Shown here: positions 1 through 4,866 of the stretch, in pieces
How the letters are laid out: each line of letters opens with the position of its first letter
Position numbering within the stretch: position 1 is the stretch's first letter
Assembly (NCBI GenBank): GCA_964540855.1
Contig: CAZIOI010000025.1
Span: 1-7,834 of the forward strand
Direction: 5' to 3'
Length of the DNA: 7,834 nt
Source of the DNA: CAZIOI01 sp964540855
GTDB lineage: Bacteria > Patescibacteriota > UBA1384 > DTJR01
Notes under the pieces: generated by a model
Database searches by the model: none
Seen by the model: only the letters and a program-made list of their open reading frames with translations
Told to the model about the DNA's origin: nothing
Translations under genes and position numbers: made by a program

Positions 1-7
1 GATGCTA

Positions 8-1303
8 CTACTTTTCATCTATGTATCTGTGCTGCAAGTATCTTATCAGCGCGCCGGCCAAAAAAGCCAAAATTAGCACAATAATGATCCAGCGCCAATC
101 GAATTGAAATTTGTTTGATTCTTGACCCGATTTCTCATTTTTTTGTATCGGCTGCGAATTATCCGCGTTGTTTGTCGGGGCTAGTTCATCCTCGTTTTTG
201 CTGCTTGATAGCGTAATTTTTTTTGGGATCGTGTCACTGCTGTTTGAGGAAGTGCCGGTATTGTTGGGTGATCCCGCAGCGGTTGATGGTGAAACTACTG
301 GCGAAGAAGATACTGTCGAAGTCGCCGATGGGGAGGGTGTGGGTGTTGGCGTTTTTACAATATAAGGGTTGAGTGCTCCGGAGCTGATAGGTAAGAACCC
401 GTGGTTTAGAGCGATTTGGACGATACTGGTTGTCCAGACCGGTGTCATTTTGCCAACACTTTTGTTAAAGCTATACGAGCCATCTGAATTGGCTAAGAAA
501 AACCTCAAGTCATCTGTGAGCGGTGCATCATCATTGAGCCAACTGGTCTGTGTCGGTGATTCGCCGACCGCATAAATTGCCATCAAAGCAAAGGCATCGG
601 AAAATGCATCTGACTCGGTTGACCACTCATTTGCGTCGTATTTTATACCACTACTATCGGCGTAAACACTTTTGAGATAGGTTTTTGCTCTTGCAATTGC
701 GTCGCCCGAATAGCCGCCAGCTTTCAAGGCCATCATCGCCTGAGCCGTTATATTACTTTCGATGCCCCAACCAGAATCCCAGCCGCCGTCGGCTTGTTGG
801 GTAGCTACTATATAACTGATTGAACTGGCAGGGATGGATTGGCCTTGGGCTGACAGGGCTAGAGCGCCGAATATTGTGCTTGTAACGCCACTGCCGATTT
901 GTCCGGTTGACCCGTTTATATTGGCGGCGAGTTTTTCATAGAGATTGCAGCCGCTTATATTTTGCGTATTAATATTGGCGGCTTCCAATGCAATAATTTT
1001 TCTTTCGATATCGGTCACGGACGAAAGGGCGCAGATGCCCTCAGAAGCAAAATCAACAATCGATTTGTCGGCTTTCGCAACAGTATTGGGATCGTAACCG
1101 GCTGAAGCAAAAGCCATTATCGCCCAATCAGTTTGCAGTTGGGACGGATTGGAATCCATTTCTTCTTTTATTCCGCCAGTCGCTTCGTCTTGAAAGCTAT
1201 AAATATAGTCCAGGGAAGCATTTGCGGAAGCTGAAGCATCTTGTGCCAAAAGTGCAAATGATGCAAAGACGAGAACGGTACATACTAATAACACCTTTTT
1301 CAC
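8..1303 (-). CDS. Secreted, membrane-anchored alpha/alpha-toroid (prenyltransferase/squalene-cyclase-repeat-like) protein under B12 riboswitch control
   Basis: Seen: 431 residues, GTG start (1301-1303). Residues 1-27 form a signal peptide (MKK, hydrophobic run, then a small-residue A-S-A site). Residues 30-310 carry helix-rich repeats with QW-like motifs: SFQDEATGG (36-44), ATQQADGGWDSGWG (167-180) and ANSDGSYSF (271-279), each followed by an Ala-rich helix. Residues 317-357 are a Pro/Thr/Ser linker, 360-400 polar and charged, 405-420 one hydrophobic helix, then a short basic tail. This predicts an outward-facing toroid on a stalk anchored at the C-terminus. Known: such repeats occur in terpene cyclases, prenyltransferase beta subunits, thioester proteins and the B12 carriers intrinsic factor/transcobalamin. 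No DxDD cyclase motif is evident, so catalysis is doubtful. Inference: with the riboswitch immediately upstream, a corrinoid-binding surface protein is the best guess. AGGAGG (1307-1312) lies only 3 nt from the GTG; the GTG at codon 4 is an alternative start. Confidence 0.8.
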   Translation of the reverse strand: MKKVLLVCTVLVFASFALLAQDASASANASLDYIYSFQDEATGGIKEEMDSNPSQLQTDWAIMAFASAGYDPNTVAKADKSIVDFASEGICALSSVTDIERKIIALEAANINTQNISGCNLYEKLAANINGSTGQIGSGVTSTIFGALALSAQGQSIPASSISYIVATQQADGGWDSGWGIESNITAQAMMALKAGGYSGDAIARAKTYLKSVYADSSGIKYDANEWSTESDAFSDAFALMAIYAVGESPTQTSWLNDDAPLTDDLRFFLANSDGSYSFNKSVGKMTPVWTTSIVQIALNHGFLPISSGALNPYIVKTPTPTPSPSATSTVSSSPVVSPSTAAGSPNNTGTSSNSSDTIPKKITLSSSKNEDELAPTNNADNSQPIQKNEKSGQESNKFQFDWRWIIIVLILAFLAGALIRYLQHRYIDEK

Positions 1304-1315
1304 GATCCTCCTCGG

Positions 1316-1465
1316 GATTATGCTGCGCTGGTTTTCTGACTTGTTCCCTCGAATTTATCTCGGGACTTTACAGTAGCGGGACTGTGGCGGAATCTACCGC
1401 ACTTCACGTCCGCCAATGGCGGATTTGCGCGCAACTATCTTAAATTTTGCTGTGAATCCAGCAAA
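1316..1465 (-). ncRNA. Cobalamin riboswitch (compact form)
   Basis: Read on the minus strand, the stretch from about 1405 to 1365 contains GAAGTGCGGTAGATTCCGC followed by ACAGTCCCGCTACTGTAAA. These match the conserved cobalamin core (GGGAA..GGUGaaAaUCC, then GCyGCCCCCGCaACUGUaa). The 3' part AAGTCAGAAAACCAGC (about 1342-1327) matches the conserved AAGCCAGGAGACC element that closes the core. A hairpin TCCGCCA/TGGCGGA (1409-1423) precedes the core. GCTGG near 1459-1463 can pair with CCAGC at 1327-1331. The region after ACUGUAA is short, as in compact (class-II-like) B12 riboswitches; class and exact ends are uncertain. A perfect -35 TTGACA lies at 1483-1488, but its best -10 (TTTGCT, 1460-1465) is poor and overlaps the 5' pairing strand, so the promoter is unresolved. 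No terminator follows. The SD of the downstream gene starts within about 10 nt of the core, so control is probably translational. Confidence 0.85.
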
Positions 1466-1516
1466 GCAAATAGGGTTAAAAATGTCAACCCGAATAAGCG
1501 TTAAAAGCATTTGGTA

Positions 1517-1545
1517 TTGATTTGTGTTCAGAATAAATATATTAT
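1517..1545 (+). promoter_or_regulatory. Promoter of the 1582 orphan gene
   Basis: TTGATT (1517-1522), a 17-nt spacer and TATTAT (1540-1545) make a good sigma70-type promoter. The predicted start is near 1552, giving a leader of about 30 nt that contains the AAAGGA ribosome binding site of the gene at 1582. Confidence 0.6.
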
Positions 1546-1581
1546 CAACTGTCGCACTTTGACGGGGAAAGGATGACGTAG

Positions 1582-2034
1582 ATGCAAAATACGTCCCACA
1601 TAAGAAACCTTTTGGTTTCTCTGGCCGACGGCGAGGACGTTGAGTACCTTGCGGTGGCTATAGAGCGACTGGGTCCTGAGGCGTTACTGGATCTTAGGGT
1701 CGCGGGGCTCAATCTCGAAGAGGCGAGAGGTCTTGCTACGCTTCTATTGTACACGAGAGAAGCGCAACCATCTGATGGTGAGGACGTGTTATTGTACAAA
1801 ACATCGGATGGTGTGGTCGCCCCGTTTTTCGCCGTGTTGAGTGAGTCGGGAAATGCGGACGTGTGGTTGCCATGTGCAATACCCGCAATAATGACGATGT
1901 TCTTGTCATTGGCAGAGCGCGATCAGCGCGCACTGCAAGTGGCTGCGTTGAGGTGTTTGGTAAAAGTCAGACGCAGCCGTATCCCGATTCTGTTTGGGGA
2001 GCAGAATATCTGGGATCAGCTAGGTTTGTTGTAG
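1582..2034 (+). CDS. Orphan helical protein of unknown function, GC-rich
   Basis: I do not recognise this 150-residue protein. The start is supported by AAAGGA (1568-1573) 8 nt upstream of the ATG and by a well-formed promoter at 1517-1545. The sequence is leucine- and alanine-rich and predicted helical, with alternating hydrophobic helices (for example residues 8-13, 21-28, 33-57 and 92-125) and acidic turns. The DGEDV motif appears at about residues 16-20 and 64-68, with a related SDGVV at about 74-78. No signal peptide or clear transmembrane helix is seen. It stands alone on the plus strand between minus-strand genes and is followed by two hairpins. One 60-base sample (1621-1680) has 38 G/C, far above the neighbouring core genes. 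It could be a small regulatory or scaffold protein or a transferred gene, but nothing in the sequence decides this. That it is a real gene rests on promoter, SD, 3' hairpins and codon-like composition. Confidence 0.7.
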   Translation: MQNTSHIRNLLVSLADGEDVEYLAVAIERLGPEALLDLRVAGLNLEEARGLATLLLYTREAQPSDGEDVLLYKTSDGVVAPFFAVLSESGNADVWLPCAIPAIMTMFLSLAERDQRALQVAALRCLVKVRRSRIPILFGEQNIWDQLGLL

Positions 2035-2061
2035 GTTGTCCTTGCCTTGTCTGCGCACACT

Positions 2062-2093
2062 GGGTCGGTCGCGGGATACCCCGCGACCGACCC
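2062..2093 (+). terminator. 14-bp GC-rich stem-loop after the 1582 gene
   Basis: GGGTCGGTCGCGGG (2062-2075) pairs perfectly with CCCGCGACCGACCC (2080-2093) around the loop ATAC. It begins 27 nt after the stop codon. No T-run follows at once, so alone it is not a textbook intrinsic terminator. It may act together with the next hairpin or protect the mRNA 3' end. It closely resembles the stem-loop at 4634-4665. Confidence 0.7.
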
Positions 2094-2094
2094 C

Positions 2095-2124
2095 AAATCA
2101 CCAACAAATGGTGATTTTTTATTT
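2095..2124 (+). terminator. Intrinsic terminator of the 1582 gene
   Basis: AAATCACC (2095-2102) pairs with GGTGATTT (2110-2117) around a 7-nt loop, and the stem runs into a T-rich tail (TTTTTT at 2115-2120, then ATTT). The U-tract is on the plus strand, so it serves the orphan gene. It overlaps the last codons of the converging nucleotidase gene; read on the minus strand the stem is not followed by a T-run. Confidence 0.65.
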
Positions 2125-3588
2125 GTAAACCAATCTTCCCTCAATTGTTTTTGACAAATTTTGATTATTTCGCAAAAATTCTTCCAGTACTTCTTGTGTC
2201 GAGGTCGAAATTACTTTTGGCGGTGCTAATTTTATAAGCTCATTGCCTGTCAGATCAAGGTAATCTTCTGAATTGTTGGCGTGATAGCCTTGCAGACAAA
2301 CGGTATATTTTTGTTCCGGTTCAACCGGCATGCCATCAATTGTTAGTGACTCCAGATCTTTAAATTTTTCGTTATAGGAAGCGCGAACCTTAGAAGAGAT
2401 TTGATAGCATTCGCCTTCGCCGTCACGATTTTGAGCGCGCATTATGTGGCGAAATATTTTTGCCAAATCACCTCCTGAAACAGTATATCTGGTGAGACTG
2501 TCGTCATACGGAAAACATTGCATCAAATCCATAAGCGTGATCATCGGTCCTAGCTTCTTAACTCTGATAGAGCCCGAGCCAACGAGCGCGACATCGCATT
2601 GAGCGGTAGATTCAAAAGCATCAGCTACAAGATTTCCTAAACTCGTCTCGATTTCGCGGATGGGATGTGTTAACTCGTGAGCTAGTTTGCTAATGATAAT
2701 GGCATATTTGTCGTCAACTTTCTTTTTAAATGAATTGATATATTTAGTTAATTTTGTATCCGGTTTGGCAATTCGACCATCTATCGCCACTAACTTCCAT
2801 TTGTAATCAACTATCGAATTTGTTTCATCGTCAACCGTAATATCAAACCTGCCGATTTGATTGGTGCCAACACCGGCCTGCGCTATCAAGACGCCGTTTG
2901 TCTCGGTTGGTTTTTCTAACACGGTATGCGAATGTCCGCCGATTATCATATCTACACCCCACTGAGGTTTGAGCATCTTGGCAAGCTTAATATCCGATTC
3001 GTAACCTATGTGGGTCAATAGAACAGTGAGATCTATGTCGTCGTTTTTATACGCGTTTGTTATCTTGCCGACTTCTCGACTGGCCTCGGATAGAGTGACA
3101 AAACTACCTACTAATTTATCCTGTTTGAGCGCGTCCAGTATTTTATCTGTAATAATACCGGTAAATAATAGGTCAAAACCATCTTTTTTAACAATGTGGT
3201 ATGGACTCATCAAACGTTTATAATATTTTTTGATGTAAAGATTTGCGCTGACAATCGGAAAATTTGCCATTTTTTCCAAAAATAAAAGATGGGGAAGCCC
3301 GTAATCAAATTCGTGGTTTCCCAGCGCTACGACATCCGGAGCTAAATAATTCATAATTTCGATAGTCGAAATTCCTTTGTATTCACTGTCGATAATTGAG
3401 CCTTGCACCATATCGCCCGATATTACATAGAGAACGTTTTTTTCTTCTTGGCGAACTTTGTTAATGTATCCTGACAAAAGAGCGAGGCCGCCGATTAGCT
3501 CGCCATGACCCTTTTCAGCCTCCGCAAAAAAATCGCCGTGCATATCGTTTGAGTGCAAAATTGTGAATTTTTTTAGTCTTCTTTCCAT
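2119..3588 (-). CDS. UshA/YfkN-type 5'-nucleotidase / 2',3'-cyclic phosphodiesterase family metallophosphatase, no signal peptide
   Basis: Seen: 489 residues with the full two-domain layout. The N-terminal metallophosphoesterase domain (about 6-270) has all motif blocks: HSNDMHG (D15, H17), SGDMVQGS (D59), GNHEFDYG (N91, H92), LLTHIGYE (H193) and GGHSH (H219, H221), the expected dinuclear metal ligands. The C-terminal nucleotide-binding domain (about 300-489) shows ETSLGNLVADA, VGSGSIR and CFPYDDSL. Known: the family removes phosphate from nucleotides, nucleotide sugars or cyclic nucleotides and is usually exported. Odd: the protein starts at MERRLKK directly before the first catalytic strand. 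In-frame sequence upstream reaches TAA after 11 codons with no signal peptide, so it should act in the cytoplasm. The usual NGGGIR-like motif reads GSGSIR. No clear SD precedes the ATG. It lies 51 bp downstream of the HIT gene and is probably co-transcribed with it, suggesting nucleotide salvage or house-cleaning. Exact substrate unknown. Confidence 0.88.
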   Translation of the reverse strand: MERRLKKFTILHSNDMHGDFFAEAEKGHGELIGGLALLSGYINKVRQEEKNVLYVISGDMVQGSIIDSEYKGISTIEIMNYLAPDVVALGNHEFDYGLPHLLFLEKMANFPIVSANLYIKKYYKRLMSPYHIVKKDGFDLLFTGIITDKILDALKQDKLVGSFVTLSEASREVGKITNAYKNDDIDLTVLLTHIGYESDIKLAKMLKPQWGVDMIIGGHSHTVLEKPTETNGVLIAQAGVGTNQIGRFDITVDDETNSIVDYKWKLVAIDGRIAKPDTKLTKYINSFKKKVDDKYAIIISKLAHELTHPIREIETSLGNLVADAFESTAQCDVALVGSGSIRVKKLGPMITLMDLMQCFPYDDSLTRYTVSGGDLAKIFRHIMRAQNRDGEGECYQISSKVRASYNEKFKDLESLTIDGMPVEPEQKYTVCLQGYHANNSEDYLDLTGNELIKLAPPKVISTSTQEVLEEFLRNNQNLSKTIEGRLVYK

Positions 3589-3639
3589 TGTTTGTTCTAA
3601 AATCCAATCCGTTCTGCGTTAGCTGAATTCAGTTTGTAA

Positions 3640-4107
3640 TTATTTAATCGACATTCTTATTTTTTGCGCTAATTTTTTTAGTTGGTTGTCGTCGGCTACT
3701 TTGCCGGAATGCGAAGAGATATATCCTTCGTATTTATCAAAATATTTATTTACCTCGTCGCCTGACAAGATTGGTTCCCATCTGTCGGAATTTGTTCCGT
3801 GCATGGGGAAAAGTTTCGCGTGAGCGTGATCGACTCCGAATCCTTCAAAAACGAGTGCTGTACGACCAACATCTTCAAAGTAATCATCCAAAATTTTTGC
3901 TACTTTTTTGACAACAACTATAAACTTTTTAAGTTCAGTGTCTGGCATATCGAAAACATAAGAAGAATAATGTTTTTTGGGAATCACAACCGCAACACCC
4001 TCGGTATTTGGATGAATGCTCAAAAACGCCAGATAGTCGCTGTCTTCATAGAGTTTATGACAGCTCATCTTGCCGCTTGCCATTTTGCAAAATATACAAT
4101 CTTTCAC
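3640..4107 (-). CDS. HIT-family protein (histidine-triad nucleotide hydrolase/transferase-like), variant triad
   Basis: Seen: 155 residues. The N-terminal CIFCKMASGK (C4, C7) is the classic start of bacterial HIT proteins and fixes the GTG start at 4105-4107. VIPKKHYSSY (H46) matches the usual PKxHY segment; with C4/C7 it may complete a zinc site. The triad region is GVDHAHAKLFP, giving H94-x-H96-x-K98 where the family normally has HxHxH. The central His, the nucleophile in the family, is kept. The C-terminal about 45 residues extend beyond the HINT core (LSGDEVNKYFDKYEGYI, then a basic helix). Known: HIT proteins hydrolyse nucleoside phosphoramidates, dinucleoside polyphosphates or adenylated intermediates. 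No SD precedes the start; an extended -10 element at 4114-4119 would place the transcript start at the GTG itself. It probably leads a two-gene unit with the downstream nucleotidase. Confidence 0.88.
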   Translation of the reverse strand: MKDCIFCKMASGKMSCHKLYEDSDYLAFLSIHPNTEGVAVVIPKKHYSSYVFDMPDTELKKFIVVVKKVAKILDDYFEDVGRTALVFEGFGVDHAHAKLFPMHGTNSDRWEPILSGDEVNKYFDKYEGYISSHSGKVADDNQLKKLAQKIRMSIK

Positions 4108-4113
4108 TTTTTT

Positions 4114-4142
4114 ATAATTACAGTTTGGGCTATATGCTGCAA
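4114..4142 (-). promoter_or_regulatory. Candidate promoter of the HIT gene, leaderless start
   Basis: On the minus strand TTGCAG (4142-4137), a 17-nt spacer and AATTAT (4119-4114) preceded by TGT (an extended -10). A start 7 nt downstream falls at 4107, the first base of the GTG codon, and no SD exists. The -10 matches only four of six consensus bases. Confidence 0.35.
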
Positions 4143-4198
4143 TAGTCTGGCATTGAATAAAAAGTATTAAAGTGATAAAAGAAATGCGTAAACATTAT

Positions 4199-4206
4199 AA
4201 GGGGGG
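4199..4206 (+). promoter_or_regulatory. G-rich ribosome binding site that fixes the start at 4211
   Basis: AAGGGGGG ends 4 nt before ATG 4211. It is an unusual G-run variant of AAGGAGG. It favours this start over the in-frame ATG at 4172, which has only A/T-rich sequence upstream and would translate the SD itself. Confidence 0.6.
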
Positions 4207-4210
4207 TACC

Positions 4211-4612
4211 ATGAAGGCCAACGTTTCAATGCTTGTGAAGTTGGTCGTTGGCGGCGTCAAGGAGGGGTTTTACATCTCTCTGTCTGGCGATCGACTCCTC
4301 GTTCAGCTGCGATCAGCGACGTATCTCAATGAGGTGACGTTGACGCGCAACCGTGTTGCACGGACTGTCCGAAAGGACAGAGCGACATGTGTGGCGACTG
4401 TCAAGGATAGCGAGCGTTTCGCCCAGCTATCCGCCGAGCAAGTCGCCGAGCAGCTGCAGAAAGCATTTACCTTTGAGGCTGTAGGCAGCGTCTCAGGGGC
4501 AAATGTTGAGGCCGACGATCGCAATCGCGATAGCGATTATGGTGGTGGCTTTGGTCGCGACGACGATGATCGCTATCGCTACAGCAGCTACTACGACTCT
4601 CCGCGGCTGTAA
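4211..4612 (+). CDS. Orphan protein with basic core and Asp/Arg/Tyr-rich disordered tail
   Basis: I do not recognise this 133-residue protein. The first about 60 residues look beta-rich (VSMLVKLVVGG, GFYISLSGDRLLVQLRS, YLNEVTLTRNRVARTV), followed by a basic patch (RTVRKDRATCVATVKDSER) and one amphipathic helix (LSAEQVAEQLQKAF). From about residue 102 the tail is low-complexity and rich in Asp, Arg, Gly and Tyr (DDRNRDSDYGGGFG, then DDDDRYRYSSYYDS), probably disordered. Arg/Tyr/Gly tails of this sort are common in nucleic-acid-binding proteins, but binding is only inference. No signal peptide or membrane segment is seen. It stands alone on the plus strand, divergent from the HIT gene. GC is high (33 of 60 bases at 4321-4380, against 17 of 60 at 3901-3960 in the HIT gene). 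No strong promoter was identified: TTGAAT at 4153 pairs only with a weak TAAAAG at 4176. A 3' stem-loop at 4634-4665 resembles that of the orphan gene at 1582. Confidence 0.68.
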   Translation: MKANVSMLVKLVVGGVKEGFYISLSGDRLLVQLRSATYLNEVTLTRNRVARTVRKDRATCVATVKDSERFAQLSAEQVAEQLQKAFTFEAVGSVSGANVEADDRNRDSDYGGGFGRDDDDRYRYSSYYDSPRL

Positions 4613-4633
4613 GCAGCGGCATGTCCGGTGTTC

Positions 4634-4674
4634 GGGTCTCAGCAAGCAGACGCTTGCCGAGACCCATCATTTTA
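4634..4674 (+). terminator. 14-bp stem-loop and T-rich tail after the 4211 gene
   Basis: GGGTCTCAGCAAGC (4634-4647) pairs with GCTTGCCGAGACCC (4652-4665) around the loop AGAC, with one A-C mismatch. The stem starts 21 nt after the stop codon and is followed by ATCATTTTAT, a weak U-tract. It is the likely transcript end of the orphan gene. Stem length, loop size and GGGTC/GACCC ends match the hairpin at 2062-2093. Confidence 0.65.
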
Positions 4675-4710
4675 TAAATTAGATCTTGACAACCTTTTTA
4701 AAGATTATCT

Positions 4711-4817
4711 AAATAAAAACTCCCGTACACTGTTCAAAGACTAGGATTCGAACCTAGATTAACGGCTTCAAAGGCCGCTGTCCTGCCATTAGACGATCTT
4801 TGAACATTGTACGGGAG
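4711..4817 (-). terminator. Leader/trailer clamp around tRNA-Gln with U-tract (tRNA-nested terminator)
   Basis: The arms 4797-4817 and 4720-4740 are complementary over 21 positions with one mismatch. They comprise the 7-bp tRNA acceptor stem plus 14 more positions formed by leader (CTCCCGTACAATGT) and trailer (ACAGTGTACGGGAG). On the minus strand the trailer arm runs straight into TTTTTATTT (4719-4711). The arrangement looks like an intrinsic terminator whose loop is the whole tRNA. It would also end transcripts reading through from the malic enzyme gene, which has no other terminator. Confidence 0.65.
4733..4803 (-). tRNA. tRNA-Gln (anticodon UUG)
   Basis: A complete 71-nt cloverleaf on the minus strand: acceptor TCAAAGA/TCTTTGA, positions 8-9 TC, D arm GTCT-AATGGCA-GGAC, anticodon arm GCGGC-CTTTGAA-GCCGT, variable TAAT, T arm CTAGG-TTCGAAT-CCTAG, discriminator A. 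The seven-base anticodon loop places TTG at 34-36, reading CAA and, by wobble, CAG. U1-A72 agrees with the known glutamine identity pair. CCA is not encoded (the 3' sequence is A-CAG), so CCA must be added after trailer removal. The D arm resembles bacterial tRNA-Glu, but the anticodon is clear. Confidence 0.93.
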
Positions 4818-4830
4818 ACTATACTTGAAG

Positions 4831-4859
4831 ATTCTATCTTATTCGGGCATTTTTCTCAA
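4831..4859 (-). promoter_or_regulatory. Promoter of tRNA-Gln
   Basis: On the minus strand TTGAGA (4859-4854), a 17-nt spacer and TAGAAT (4836-4831). Transcription would start near 4824, giving a leader of about 20 nt, most of which forms the clamp helix. It lies just past the malic enzyme stop codon, so the tRNA need not depend on the operon. Confidence 0.65.
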
Positions 4860-4866
4860 TACTTGG

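Noticed and set aside
168..575. Plus-strand open frames opposite the toroid gene (also 4303-4670 minus, 5050-5431 plus, 6267-7065 plus).
   Set aside because: No SD or promoter, and they lie antisense to genes with clear protein families or strong gene signals; treated as shadows.
2062..2093. Integron-type attC or transposon end reading of the long palindromes at 2062 and 4634.
   Set aside because: No recognisable integron core sites, integrase gene or target duplication; position after stop codons fits 3' mRNA structures better.
3623..3632. Palindrome CTGAATTCAG between the HIT and nucleotidase genes.
   Set aside because: Short, single and without a U-tract or partner site; expected by chance.
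4113..4118. Perfect plus-strand TATAAT upstream of the 4211 gene.
   Set aside because: No -35 at an acceptable distance (TTGCAA at 4085 is 22 nt away); it lies in AT-rich sequence shared with the HIT promoter.
4172..4210. Upstream in-frame ATG extending the second orphan protein by 13 residues (MIKEMRKHYKGGT).
   Set aside because: No SD precedes it and the extension would translate the AAGGGGGG ribosome binding site of the ATG at 4211.
4686..4715. Plus-strand TTGACA (4686-4691) with TAAATA 18 nt downstream.
   Set aside because: It would only drive antisense RNA through the tRNA and malic enzyme; no gene follows and the -10 is weak.
4733..4803. tRNA-Glu identity, suggested by the D arm.
   Set aside because: The anticodon loop CTTTGAA gives UUG, and U1-A72 fits glutamine.
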